From contig PBOE01000044.1 of assembly GCA_002725275.1 (NCBI GenBank), positions 2,435 through 18,481 on the forward strand: a DNA stretch of 16,047 nt, given 5' to 3'. Under the pieces are notes generated by a model. It was not told the origin of the DNA and ran no database searches. It was given only the letters and a program-made list of their open reading frames with translations. Positions 5,868-13,932 of the stretch are shown here, one piece after another (positions within the stretch are counted from its first letter, which is position 1; every line of letters starts with the position of its first letter). Position numbers and translations under genes: made by a program. Source of the DNA: Methanobacteriota archaeon. GTDB taxonomy: Archaea; Thermoplasmatota; Poseidoniia; Poseidoniales; Poseidoniaceae.

Positions 5868-8252
5868 TCAAGCTTCCGAAGCCTTGCCACCGATGACGCC
5901 GGCCCGCTTGAACAGCAGGTAAATGGCAGCCCCGACGACGACGTTGATGAGAATCAAACTGACCATGCGAATGGCGTACCATGTCCAGGAATCTGCAAAG
6001 TTCTCGACGCCCAACACCGTTTTCATGCCTTCATCGTCGTACCACAACGAATCAACGAAGGAAAGGATGCTCGATTCCGTTCCAAAGAAAGCCTCACCGG
6101 TGAGCAAGCCGGCGGCCACCATGAACGTGCTCAACAAGATGAGCGCCCGCTGTTTTTCAGCCACCGTGGTGCCTTCCTTCTCCTTGAGGGCGTCGATGCG
6201 AGGTTGGAGTTTTTTGTCCTCCCAGCGGTCCCTTGCAACACCGCCGATGAGCATCGGCAAGGTGTGAGGCACGTCGAGGTACATGCCCAGGCCGAACGAG
6301 GTCCCCATGCCGGTGGCCCATTCGACGAACATGCCCAAACAGAAGCCGAGGAAGAGCAACATCAGGTCGCCTTGCCCCTCTGCGAAAATGACCGAGAAGG
6401 TGGCGAAGGCGTTGGCTTGAGGCGCGATGAGTTGGATGCGGCCCTCGGCGAGTTGGATGGACAGGAAGATGGCGACGCCGGCCCCGATGATGGCACCGGG
6501 CACAACGCCCATGATGTTCCCTTTCGAGATGTGATAGGGTCGGTTACCGATGTACAGGCTGTTCTTGTAGTCGCCGATCACGGTGCCCGACATGGAAATG
6601 GCGGACCCAAACACCGTGGTCCCCACCAACCCGAGAAGAACGGCATCTTCGGTGTTGAGTTGAAGCAGGTCTTGCGCATTGAGGAACACACCGAGAAGCA
6701 TCAAGAGAACGATGAACGACGTTCCTGAAACCGGTTCAATGCCCGTTTCACCCATGACCCGAACGGCAATGGCGCCGAGCATGAACGTCGTCAGGATGAG
6801 AACGGAAGCGAAGACAAGGGCCGACAGAGGAGAGAACCCACCGATGGAGAAAATCACGATCATGGCAATGAACGTGACGCCCATGAAGATGGGTATGTGC
6901 TTAAGCGGCCATTCGTACCAACCTTTGCCTTCCATGTATTCCTGGCTGGCGTCGCCCTTGAAGGCCGATCCGATGTCGGTGAAGATGTCGGCAAAGGTTC
7001 GCCACATCTTGAACAGACCAAACATACCACCGCCGACAATGGCACCGATGGCGATGGTTCGAACGGTTTTCGCAAAGGCGATCATTTGGAGCGCAGCCGA
7101 ACCGCCGCTGGCGTATTCTTGAATGGGGATGTTGCCCTGTTGCGTGGCGTCGTAGATGGGGACGTTCATGAAGACCGCCAGCGGGACAAGGAAGAACCAA
7201 CCGACGATGGTGCCCAGGTTCACGAGGAAGGCCACACGGGCTTTCATGAACCAGCCAATGGCGAACATCGACGGTGTCAACGCCACCCCGACGTAGGTGT
7301 AAGCAAACGGGTTCCACGCAGTCTCTTCCGACCAGTGCGTCTGCCCGAGAGATACACCATCAACGGTGCCGGAGGGTTGGTGAATCTTCCCGTGTGAGTA
7401 AAAACTCGCAAGGCCGATGTCGCCAATGTGGGCCGACTCTGCGAGGAAGTCCAACAGCGCCACCTTTCGGTCGTTGGCCCAAATCAACGGATATTCGATG
7501 AGGAAGAGGCCCACCATGGTGAGCGCCGTCCACACGCCGATGGTTTTGAGCGAATCACGTGCGTGCTCGACAGCGCCCGTGCTCACGTCCGAGGAGATGT
7601 CCAACATTTTGAGCGTGGCTTCAAAACCTGGCAGTGGCAGCGGATCTTCAACCAGCCACACTCGCCGGAAGATGATGAAATACATCACGCCGAGGAACCC
7701 GGCAAACATTGATGCGACGATACCGATGAAGGCCAGCGTGAACGCCTCGCCGTCGTCTAAATTGACCAGCGGTCCGTCGGCTAACGCATAGGCCGGTTGA
7801 CTGGCCAGCAGAAAGATGGCGGGAAAGGTGAAGATGAAACCGGTCGATGCGTGGGTGGCACCGGTGGTCGCTGAGGTTGCGATGTTCACCTCAGAGGGCG
7901 ACCACTTCAGCGCCATGCCGAGGAGATAGGCGATGTACCAGGCCGCAGAAATAGCGAGACCGAGTTTCAGACCGATGTAGGCGGTAACACCCGAAAAGAT
8001 GGCACCAATCCCGATGCCGATGAAGACCTTCGGCGTGTTCCAGTGGGACACTTCAAAGGATTCCTCGAGGTTCTTTTCCTCGAGGTACTGTTCCAACACA
8101 CCCGTGTTGAGGTTGTTGTACATCTCGTCGTCGAGCCAGGTGAGGGTCCCGGCTTCGATCGCTTTGAGACCCTCTGGTGTAACCGGTTGCCTGTAGGCTG
8201 ATTTTGCAACGGTTTTTTCACCTGCAAGGTCCGATTTTGACACCACAACCAC
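5868..8252 (-). CDS. OPT-family oligopeptide transporter
   Basis: A 794-residue membrane protein of the OPT superfamily (PF03169 type), which imports small peptides or metal-chelate compounds driven by the proton gradient. After a ~70-residue soluble acidic N-terminus, hydrophobic segments begin near residue 75 and continue to the C-terminus, in line with the ~16 membrane segments of the family. Recognisable family stretches include FSGVTAYIGLKLGLA near 86-100, the SEVNIATSATTGATHAST segment, and GETGIEPVSGTSFIVLL in the second half. The start is GTG at 8252 or GTG at 8243; no ATG occurs upstream before an in-frame stop. It follows the UMF1-type transporter by 60 bases. Peptide uptake would suit a protein-degrading heterotroph, but the substrate is inferred only from the family. 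Confidence 0.9.
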   Translation of the reverse strand: MVVVSKSDLAGEKTVAKSAYRQPVTPEGLKAIEAGTLTWLDDEMYNNLNTGVLEQYLEEKNLEESFEVSHWNTPKVFIGIGIGAIFSGVTAYIGLKLGLAISAAWYIAYLLGMALKWSPSEVNIATSATTGATHASTGFIFTFPAIFLLASQPAYALADGPLVNLDDGEAFTLAFIGIVASMFAGFLGVMYFIIFRRVWLVEDPLPLPGFEATLKMLDISSDVSTGAVEHARDSLKTIGVWTALTMVGLFLIEYPLIWANDRKVALLDFLAESAHIGDIGLASFYSHGKIHQPSGTVDGVSLGQTHWSEETAWNPFAYTYVGVALTPSMFAIGWFMKARVAFLVNLGTIVGWFFLVPLAVFMNVPIYDATQQGNIPIQEYASGGSAALQMIAFAKTVRTIAIGAIVGGGMFGLFKMWRTFADIFTDIGSAFKGDASQEYMEGKGWYEWPLKHIPIFMGVTFIAMIVIFSIGGFSPLSALVFASVLILTTFMLGAIAVRVMGETGIEPVSGTSFIVLLMLLGVFLNAQDLLQLNTEDAVLLGLVGTTVFGSAISMSGTVIGDYKNSLYIGNRPYHISKGNIMGVVPGAIIGAGVAIFLSIQLAEGRIQLIAPQANAFATFSVIFAEGQGDLMLLFLGFCLGMFVEWATGMGTSFGLGMYLDVPHTLPMLIGGVARDRWEDKKLQPRIDALKEKEGTTVAEKQRALILLSTFMVAAGLLTGEAFFGTESSILSFVDSLWYDDEGMKTVLGVENFADSWTWYAIRMVSLILINVVVGAAIYLLFKRAGVIGGKASEA

Positions 8253-8312
8253 CCGCGACGCAGGAGCGCCGTGTGTTGGGGTTGTAGAGGCACTTCATGA
8301 CCGTTCCGATGC

Positions 8313-10109
8313 TCAAGCCGTGGTTGCATCCTGTTGTCGGTTGCGTTCGTCTTCCGCACGTGCAACGGCAATGCCGTCTTCCACGTCGACACGACGGAGC
8401 ATGATGGCGCCAGCAACGATGAGCAGGGAGATGGCAAAAATACCGACTCGCGAGTCAAACCAGACGGTCATGAGCGAGTAGATGAGCGGACCCAGCAGGG
8501 CGGCAACCTTGCCAAAGAACCCAAAGAACCCGAAGAATTCAGCCGAACGGGTTTCGGGAACCATCTGACCGAACATGGACCGAGCAAGGCCTTGTGAGCC
8601 GCCCAGCAGCGCACCAGCGAACACACCCAAGAGCAAGAATTGGAAAAACACGGTCATGCCCAGAGGCGCCCAAACATAGGTTCGTGCCGTTTCTGGGATG
8701 AAGTCGAGCATTCCGTCGCCCAGGCTGGTTGGATGGTCGACCCCCAGCCCCGTTTGGTCGGAGATGTTGCCGGCGCCCGTGATGCTGAAGGAAAATCGAG
8801 ATTCGTCCATCGTGGCCTGCAGGGAGGCCACGTTCGCTTCGGTGAGGGTGACGTTGCGTGGAACGGGAACCCCGTCATCGTCGTACGCCCACTCGACGGC
8901 TTCGCCAAGCTTGTAATCTTCGTTAAGTTGAACCGGCAGGATGTCCCTGTAGGTCAACGCCCATTGTTGTTCATCGTCGTCGGGAAGCGCTGCGATGGGG
9001 TTCACACCCTCACGAGCAACGACCTCGTACACATCGTCGGTGCCGGTCCACGTGTACTGAATGTCGTATTCCTCATGCTCCTCGAGTTCGAGCGGGGCGA
9101 AGGAAAGCGCGCCGACGATCACCACGCACCAGCACACCAAGGAAAACTGCAGGGCACCCTTCGTGCCCCATTTCTCAGCCAGTTTTGTGAAGCCGATGGC
9201 CGCTGGAGCGGCCACGAATTGGATGATGAGAATGGTCAAAATCAAACCGACCGTCGTCAGACCGAGAACAACGATGCCGAAAACACCGGCCAGGGCCGTC
9301 ACCGAATTGATGCCGTCGATGAAGCAGAAATAGGCCAGCATGTAGAAGAAAAGCGTTCGGAAACTCTTGATGTCCGCCAGCGTGGCTTTGACTTCCCCCA
9401 GCGCCATTTTGGTGGAGTCGATGAGGCCCATCGGTTCCATTTCGTTTTCGATGTGGGGTTCGGGAACCATCCTGAACGTCATTTGGGCGAACCCAAGCCA
9501 CCACAGGCCCGACGTGGCCATGGCGAAGGGAATGACCCAGCTCTGTCCCGGCAGACCGAGAACCAGGGCGAGGTGGACAACGAGCAGAAGGCCGCCGCCG
9601 AGGTAGCCAGCAGCGAAGGCCTTGTTGGAGATGGCGTCCATCTCCGATTCATCACCCATGTGGGGCAGCAAGGCGTTGTAGAACACGCCCGCGCCGTTCA
9701 ACCCGACGTTGGCCGCCATGAACATGATGAGCGCCCAAATCCAGCCCAGCGATACACCGAGGTAGGGCGAAAGCGCCAGCAAGATACAGGAGCCTGCACC
9801 GAGAAGGGTCAGGATTTTCAGCCACCAAATTTTGATCATTCGGCGGTCGGCGATGACACCGAGCGACGGTGCGCAAATCGCCACGAGCAGGGCACCCACC
9901 ATCACGGCGGCAGAATACATGGCGTCGGCCGTCCATTCACTGCCGAGCATTTTCGTCGAAATACCGTTGGCCTCGGCAAACAAGTAAGCGAACCAGGCCG
10001 GGAAAATAGCGGTCGTGACGGATGTTTCAAATGCGCTTTTACCCCAGTCGTAGGCACAGTACCCGCGAACTCGCTGGTCTTTCGTTATGGTGGCTTCTGC
10101 TCCTTCCAT
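8313..10109 (-). CDS. UMF1/Atg22-like MFS transporter with large extramembrane insertion
   Basis: A 598-residue major facilitator of the UMF1 type, the group that includes fungal Atg22, a vacuolar amino-acid exporter. Family marks are YDWGKSAFET at residues 20-29 near the first helix, a VIADRR loop at 85-90, NALLPHMGDESEMD at 145-158, and GGSQGLARSMFGQMVPE at 503-519 with FFGFFGFFGKVAALLGP at 525-541. Between two helices, residues about 338-482 form a ~145-residue acidic, non-hydrophobic insertion that ordinary members lack. ATG 10109 is preferred over ATG 10127 because a TATA-like box lies 25 bases upstream, which fits a leaderless transcript. It is the first gene of a likely transporter operon with OPT, EamA and surE. 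A role in amino-acid efflux or uptake is inferred from the family only. Confidence 0.87.
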   Translation of the reverse strand: MEGAEATITKDQRVRGYCAYDWGKSAFETSVTTAIFPAWFAYLFAEANGISTKMLGSEWTADAMYSAAVMVGALLVAICAPSLGVIADRRMIKIWWLKILTLLGAGSCILLALSPYLGVSLGWIWALIMFMAANVGLNGAGVFYNALLPHMGDESEMDAISNKAFAAGYLGGGLLLVVHLALVLGLPGQSWVIPFAMATSGLWWLGFAQMTFRMVPEPHIENEMEPMGLIDSTKMALGEVKATLADIKSFRTLFFYMLAYFCFIDGINSVTALAGVFGIVVLGLTTVGLILTILIIQFVAAPAAIGFTKLAEKWGTKGALQFSLVCWCVVIVGALSFAPLELEEHEEYDIQYTWTGTDDVYEVVAREGVNPIAALPDDDEQQWALTYRDILPVQLNEDYKLGEAVEWAYDDDGVPVPRNVTLTEANVASLQATMDESRFSFSITGAGNISDQTGLGVDHPTSLGDGMLDFIPETARTYVWAPLGMTVFFQFLLLGVFAGALLGGSQGLARSMFGQMVPETRSAEFFGFFGFFGKVAALLGPLIYSLMTVWFDSRVGIFAISLLIVAGAIMLRRVDVEDGIAVARAEDERNRQQDATTA

Positions 10110-10130
10110 GCCTGAGCATGGCCCCATCGC

Positions 10131-10145
10131 CTTATGAATTCATAC
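10131..10145 (-). promoter_or_regulatory. Probable archaeal TATA box for the UMF1-type transporter gene
   Basis: On the minus strand this AT-rich patch reads TATGAATTCATAAGG in otherwise GC-rich sequence. The TTCATAAG core is centred about 25 bases upstream of ATG 10109, the spacing expected from TATA box to a leaderless start. It includes an EcoRI-like palindrome, GAATTC. It suggests that the transporter operon has its own promoter, separate from aIF5A upstream. Confidence 0.45.
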
Positions 10146-10160
10146 CCGCCGAAGCGGTGC

Positions 10161-10186
10161 ACCGTCCACGATTCAGACGGGACGGT
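10161..10186. repeat. Seven-base inverted repeat downstream of aIF5A
   Basis: ACCGTCC (10161-10167) and GGACGGT (10180-10186) are exact reverse complements with a 12-base loop. The hairpin lies just after the aIF5A stop on the minus strand. It has no following T-run, so a role as terminator or mRNA 3'-end structure is uncertain. Confidence 0.3.
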
Positions 10187-10195
10187 CGGTGGCCA

Positions 10196-10591
10196 TCAGT
10201 GGTCTCGAATGATGATGTAGCGACCAAGGGCTTCCTGCCACATGATTTTCTGACCCGCCTCGATGTTCATCTCGGATTCAGCCGACGGCATGGGGAGGAT
10301 CATCATGGAGTAGTCTCGGTCGTTCATGGCGTGAACTTCGGCGCCTTCGATGTGAGTGACGGTGGCCGTGCCCTTCTCAATCATGGGGACGTTGATGGAA
10401 TCGGTGACCGTGCCAACGTGGGAGATTTTCTTGCCGGTGAAGATGCTCTCAAGCGAGAGACGAGCCTTGGCGGAGCCGTGCTTTCCAGGTTTGGATTTCG
10501 AAATGCTCAGAATCTTGTAGGCTTCATCGTCAACGACACAAAATCGTCCAACTTTCAACGTTCGAATCTCAACACGGTCGGTGCCTGGCAT
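10196..10591 (-). CDS. eif5A: Translation initiation/elongation factor aIF5A
   Basis: The archaeal homologue of eIF5A, which binds the ribosome and relieves stalling during peptide-bond formation. It is 131 residues, the usual size, with an N-terminal SH3-like domain (about 1-70) and a C-terminal OB-fold (about 72-131). The loop SKPGKHGSAKA at 33-43 holds K37, which is modified to deoxyhypusine or hypusine. It starts at ATG 10591 with a GAGGG about five bases upstream; an ATG at 10615 further upstream in frame has no comparable site. It follows the SDR gene on the same strand after about 65 bases and precedes the transporter operon. Confidence 0.96.
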   Translation of the reverse strand: MPGTDRVEIRTLKVGRFCVVDDEAYKILSISKSKPGKHGSAKARLSLESIFTGKKISHVGTVTDSINVPMIEKGTATVTHIEGAEVHAMNDRDYSMMILPMPSAESEMNIEAGQKIMWQEALGRYIIIRDH

Positions 10592-10656
10592 GGTATCCCT
10601 CAACTTGCCTGTCAAGGTGTTGGCTTATCACCCTTCGCCCAAACCGGCTTGGATTC

Positions 10657-11412
10657 CTACAAATCCCTGACGTCGAAACGCTGACCTGAATGCTCTTCAT
10701 TGTGGGATGTAATCAACCCGTACAGGGCTTTTGCAACGGTTTCAGCGTCGGCCAACTGGCCGTTTTCGTGGTAGCCGACGAAGTTCTCCAGGAGCGGAAA
10801 ATCTTCGGGTGATGCCGAGCGAATCGCCGTTTGCATGCCCGTGTCAACGATGCCGGGTGCAACGGACACCGCCGTGATGTTGTGCTGACCGCCTTCCTCT
10901 GCCAGGCACCGGGTCCACATGTCCAACCCTGCCTTGGCCGTGCAGTAGGCGGACCATGAAGCCAAGGGCCGAAGAGCCGCCCCGCTTGAGATCGTGGTCA
11001 CACGAGTGCGGTGCTCGCCCTGAAGCAACGAGGCCAGGGCTTGGGTGAGGTGTTGCACACCGACAAGGTTGACCATCATCGAGCGGGTCCAGTCAGAGGT
11101 GCTGGAACGCAAGAGCGGTTTGATGGGGTGGATGTCCCCGGCGTTGTGCACCAAGCCGTGGAGTTCACTGACCTCCGCAAGAATGTGACGAACAGCTGCG
11201 TCAATGGAGGACGGTTCGCTAAGGTCACACGCTACGGCAAAGGACGATGGGGCCGACGACTGGACATCTGTAAGGGTCTCGTCCAACGCCTTGCTCGCCC
11301 TCGAAAGGAGGACAACACGAGCACCGTGGTTCGCCAGTTCCAAGGAGAGTGCGCGCCCGATGCCCTTTGAGGCCCCGGTGACGAGGTAGGTTTGGTCGTT
11401 GAGTTCGCTCAC
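10657..11412 (-). CDS. Short-chain dehydrogenase/reductase (SDR family)
   Basis: A 251-residue NAD(P)-dependent oxidoreductase of the classical SDR type. The nucleotide-binding TGASKGIG lies at 12-19, followed by R38, which often favours NADP. CDL at 62-64 marks the adenine-binding Asp. NAG is at 90-92, the helix Asn at 115, the catalytic Ser at 142-143, and YCTAK at 156-160 with Tyr and Lys. PGIVDTGM at 186-193 is the typical substrate-loop start. The overall pattern recalls sepiapterin/benzil-reductase-like SDRs such as Bacillus YueD, but the substrate cannot be set. The start is GTG 11412 with a GAGGTG site five bases upstream, and only nine bases separate it from the hydroxyacyl-CoA dehydrogenase stop, so the two are probably co-expressed. 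Confidence 0.9.
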   Translation of the reverse strand: MSELNDQTYLVTGASKGIGRALSLELANHGARVVLLSRASKALDETLTDVQSSAPSSFAVACDLSEPSSIDAAVRHILAEVSELHGLVHNAGDIHPIKPLLRSSTSDWTRSMMVNLVGVQHLTQALASLLQGEHRTRVTTISSGAALRPLASWSAYCTAKAGLDMWTRCLAEEGGQHNITAVSVAPGIVDTGMQTAIRSASPEDFPLLENFVGYHENGQLADAETVAKALYGLITSHNEEHSGQRFDVRDL

Positions 11413-11421
11413 GGTGCCACC

Positions 11422-12267
11422 TCAGTAGGTGTAGAAGCCCTGGCCAGACTTTCGTCCAAGTTTCCCTTCCTCAACCATCTGAATCAGCAGGGGGGCAGGT
11501 GCGTACTTCTCCGTGCCAAAACCCTCGTAGAGGACGTTCATGATGTGAAGCACCGTGTCGTTGCCGATGAGGTCCGAGAGGGCCAGCGGCCCGATGGGAT
11601 GATTCATGCCGAGTTTCATGATACCGTCAATGGCCTCGGGCTCAGCCACGCCTTCCTGGAGCGTGAGGATGGCTTCGTTGATCATCGGGCAGAGGATGCG
11701 ATTTGAGACAAAGCCCGGGGCGTCGTTGCACGAGAGGGCGGTCTTACCCATCTTTTCAGCCGCTTCCACCACGGCGGTGTTCGTCGCTTCGCTGGTGTCG
11801 GCCCCGTTGATGATTTCGACGAGTTTCATGATGGGCACCGGGTTCATGAAGTGCATACCGATGACCTTCTCGGGTCGCTGCGTGGAGGCGGCGATGGTCG
11901 TGATGGAGATGGATGATGTGTTGGATGCCAGGATGGTCGCCGGCTTGCAGAGGCTGTCGAGTTCAGCAAAGATCTCCTGCTTGAGCGAGAGGATCTCGGG
12001 CACGGCCTCCACCACGAGGTCGCAATCTGCGCACATGCTACGTTCGGTGCCCGTTGTGATGCGACCGAGCGCTGCGTCAGCATCGCCTTGCGTCATGCGT
12101 TCCTTGCTCACAAGTTTCCCAAGCGAAAACTGAATGGTGCCAAGGCCCTTCTCGACGTACTCGTCCTTGATGTCAATCATCACGACGTCGTAGCCAGCAC
12201 AGGCGGCCACCTGTGCTATGCCGTTGCCCATCTGTCCTGCACCGATCACGCCAATGGTCTGAATCAT
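11422..12267 (-). CDS. hbd: 3-hydroxybutyryl-CoA (3-hydroxyacyl-CoA) dehydrogenase
   Basis: A 281-residue NAD-dependent dehydrogenase that interconverts 3-hydroxyacyl-CoA and 3-oxoacyl-CoA, used in fatty acid or amino-acid breakdown and in butyryl-CoA pathways. The Rossmann motif GAGQMG is at 9-14 and the NAD-binding Asp in MIDIKD at 30-35. Catalytic-site marks are SNTSSIS near 115-121, the His in GMHFMNPVP at 137-145, and the Asn in PGFVSNR at 184-190. The C-terminal domain ends in [11 protein letters not shown], typical of the stand-alone short form. I start it at ATG 12267, preceded by AGGTGA, rather than at further upstream codons that run into the promoter of the divergent gene. No crotonase or thiolase lies beside it here; the SDR directly downstream may act in the same pathway. 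Confidence 0.94.
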   Translation of the reverse strand: MIQTIGVIGAGQMGNGIAQVAACAGYDVVMIDIKDEYVEKGLGTIQFSLGKLVSKERMTQGDADAALGRITTGTERSMCADCDLVVEAVPEILSLKQEIFAELDSLCKPATILASNTSSISITTIAASTQRPEKVIGMHFMNPVPIMKLVEIINGADTSEATNTAVVEAAEKMGKTALSCNDAPGFVSNRILCPMINEAILTLQEGVAEPEAIDGIMKLGMNHPIGPLALSDLIGNDTVLHIMNVLYEGFGTEKYAPAPLLIQMVEEGKLGRKSGQGFYTY

Positions 12268-12335
12268 CGTCTCACCTGTAGCCAAATGCACAGCCACGCC
12301 GTTCATGAAGATGCGTATTCGTTTGGACGGCGTCG

Positions 12336-12352
12336 GGGAAAGGAATATTTTC
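12336..12352 (+). promoter_or_regulatory. Probable BRE/TATA promoter of the zinc-ribbon membrane protein gene
   Basis: GGGAAAGGAATATTTTC contains a purine-rich stretch, like a BRE, followed by AATATTTT (12344-12351). Its centre lies about 26 bases before ATG 12373, the distance expected for a leaderless archaeal transcript. AATATT is a palindrome, so the same box might also serve the divergent hbd gene, which would then have a leader of about 50 bases with its AGGTGA site. Confidence 0.5.
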
Positions 12353-12372
12353 AACCAAGATTTGCCCGGTGC

Positions 12373-13812
12373 ATGGTCGAGATTCTCTGCCCTCACTGTG
12401 ATGAGGAGATTGAACTCGACGACGACGCTTCCGGTGAATTTGCATGCCCGTATTGCGAGGGGGAATTCGAATGGAACGTCGAGCCGAAGCCGAAGCGGTC
12501 CAGGCCGAAGCGGTCCAAGCGGAAGAGCACCTCCTCAAGCGTTTCGAAGCAGAAGATCAGCGTTCCTTCCTTCTCCGCAAGTGGGTTGAAAGTTTCACGC
12601 GAAGCGGTTCACGTCGCCATGTTGGCGTTCCTCGTCCTCTCCCTGACCGGGCCGTTGATGTACGTCGTTGAGACCGAAGACGGCGAAGCGGTGGCGGAAT
12701 TCAGCACCACCACCTTCAAGTTTGAATCGGAAGACGAATACGAGCGGTTTGACACGGAGTACAGCGAAGTGGTCGAATCGTTGAGTGCCATGAAGGAAGC
12801 CTGTGTGTTTGCAGGCGGCGGTGATTGCGAATTGTTCGACGAAGCCATGAGCGGGTTCAGTCGATGGAACCTCGCCAGCAACATCTACACGTTCATGGTG
12901 GGGATTTCAGCCCTGCTTGTTGGGATGTCCTTCGCAGCACGGGGCCTGGTGGGTCTGGTCGCTGGCGGACGGATGGTGACCTCGGCAGGAGGATTTGAGC
13001 GACTGTATGGCTTCGGTCGATTTGCCATCGTGCCTGCCGGTGGACTGTGGTTGATGGCCACGGTTTTGTTCATCTTCATCACACCCTCGTATGAAGACAC
13101 GTTTGCATTTAGCATCGAGGGCACTGAAGCCCCGGCGTTGGACACCAGCTACACGCTGTTCGTGTGGCTGTCGCTTCTTTTCTCAATCGCCTTGACGGTC
13201 GCGTCCGTCATGTTCCTTTCAAACATCCCGCTTGAACTCCGCGAGCCGGTTGACAACCCGCTCTATCTGGCCTCTTTGGTGGCCCTCATCTCAAGCGTTG
13301 TGTGCGGGTTGGCCGTGCTCGGCTCGTTCTTTTTCAACTGGCTGGTGGCTGGAGAAATCTTCGGTGTTCGTCCCGGTGGCATCCACCTGAGTTTATTTGG
13401 CGAAGGTGAAACCATCGGCTGGATTGAAGTCTTCAAGGGCGAGGGCATGAAGTTCATCGCCGTGCTGGGGATGTTGTTTTTCCTTCTTGTTCTGGCCAGC
13501 GTTGTCGTACAACTGGCACACACCGTGAGCGCCGTGGCCGTCCAACTGGACGACATGGGTGTCATCGACATGACGGCCGAGCGCTACGACCTTGCGGTGC
13601 AACTGCAAGTTCCAAGCGCTGCCATCGCCCTTGGTGGCGTCGTTGCGAGTTATCTTCTGGTCCAGGTAGCGTCCTTGCTGTTGCTTTCCGACCAGATCAC
13701 CGGGTTCTTTCTGGGCGACAGCATACCCCGGCCTAGCCTGCTTCTCGGTTTGCTGGTGGTTGGCCTCATCGTTCAATTCGTTTCAAACCGGGCCTATCAA
13801 GAAGAGAGGTAG
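12373..13812 (+). CDS. Polytopic membrane protein with N-terminal zinc ribbon
   Basis: A 479-residue protein of unknown function. Residues 6-9 (CPHC) and 25-28 (CPYC) form a compact zinc ribbon at the N-terminus. It is followed by a highly basic Lys/Arg/Ser/Pro linker at 38-60, whose codons contain a 15-base tandem repeat. A first TM is at about 80-98. An acidic loop at 100-168 with C144 and C152 probably lies outside the membrane. At least eight more hydrophobic segments follow, between about 170 and 474. The N-terminus with its basic stretch should be cytoplasmic by the positive-inside rule. Start ATG 12373 fits the TATA-like box upstream and places the Cys motif at the very start; longer in-frame extension overlaps hbd antisense. 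The stop TAG overlaps the 3' end of the tRNA on the other strand. Confidence 0.82.
   Translation: MVEILCPHCDEEIELDDDASGEFACPYCEGEFEWNVEPKPKRSRPKRSKRKSTSSSVSKQKISVPSFSASGLKVSREAVHVAMLAFLVLSLTGPLMYVVETEDGEAVAEFSTTTFKFESEDEYERFDTEYSEVVESLSAMKEACVFAGGGDCELFDEAMSGFSRWNLASNIYTFMVGISALLVGMSFAARGLVGLVAGGRMVTSAGGFERLYGFGRFAIVPAGGLWLMATVLFIFITPSYEDTFAFSIEGTEAPALDTSYTLFVWLSLLFSIALTVASVMFLSNIPLELREPVDNPLYLASLVALISSVVCGLAVLGSFFFNWLVAGEIFGVRPGGIHLSLFGEGETIGWIEVFKGEGMKFIAVLGMLFFLLVLASVVVQLAHTVSAVAVQLDDMGVIDMTAERYDLAVQLQVPSAAIALGGVVASYLLVQVASLLLLSDQITGFFLGDSIPRPSLLLGLLVVGLIVQFVSNRAYQEER
12490..12517 (+). repeat. 15-base tandem repeat in the basic linker coding region
   Basis: CCGAAGCGGTCCA occurs at 12490-12502 and again at 12505-12517 (period 15), encoding Lys-Arg-Ser plus Pro. 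This local duplication probably expanded the basic linker between the zinc ribbon and the first membrane segment. Confidence 0.6.
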
Positions 13813-13882
13813 CCCGACTCGGATTCGAACCGAGGTCGGCGGGACCAAAACCCACCATGATGGACCCCTACACTATCGGGCT
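13810..13882 (-). tRNA. tRNA-Gln (anticodon TTG)
   Basis: A 73-nt cloverleaf on the minus strand without intron. The acceptor stem AGCCCGA pairs fully with TCGGGCT. The D arm is GTG with CAT, with A14, G18-G19 and A21 in place. The anticodon stem is GTGGG/CCCGC with loop TTTTGGT and anticodon TTG, which reads CAA. The variable loop is CGAC. The T arm is CTCGG-TTCGAAT-CCGAG. The discriminator is A73. CCA is not fully encoded: CC follows, then T. The first pair is A1-U72, as in archaeal tRNA-Gln, which is normally charged with Glu and amidated by GatDE. The last two bases lie inside the stop codon of the convergent membrane gene. Confidence 0.95.
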
Positions 13883-13897
13883 GTGTGAGTTGGTCGG

Positions 13898-13919
13898 AGC
13901 GGTTCCGCTTTTTGTTCTT
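13898..13919 (+). terminator. Hairpin plus U-tract, possible terminator
   Basis: AGCGG-TT-CCGCT (13898-13909) is an inverted repeat running directly into TTTTTGTTCTT on the plus strand. It lies about 90 bases beyond the stop of the plus-strand membrane gene and could end that transcript after it passes antisense through the tRNA. On the minus strand the same A-rich stretch (AACAAAAAGC) is about 30 bases upstream of the tRNA 5' end and could be its TATA region. The two readings are not exclusive. Confidence 0.4.
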
Positions 13920-13932
13920 GTCGGCCTTGGCC

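Noticed and set aside
5802..6728. A 308-codon plus-strand frame opposite the OPT gene
   Set aside because: Antisense to strong family-level coding sequence; the translation looks like the low-complexity product of a reversed membrane gene.
8640..10115. A long open frame on the plus strand (491 codons) opposite the UMF1-type transporter
   Set aside because: It is antisense to a well-supported membrane protein, its translation is hydrophilic and His/Arg/Gln-rich without any family motif, and such mirror frames are common in GC-rich DNA.
10161..10186. Inverted repeat after aIF5A as a classical intrinsic terminator
   Set aside because: No T-run follows it on the minus strand; kept only as a repeat of uncertain role.
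12088..12372. Upstream in-frame extension of the plus-strand zinc-ribbon membrane protein
   Set aside because: It would overlap the start of hbd on the opposite strand, and the TATA-like box at 12344-12351 points to ATG 12373.
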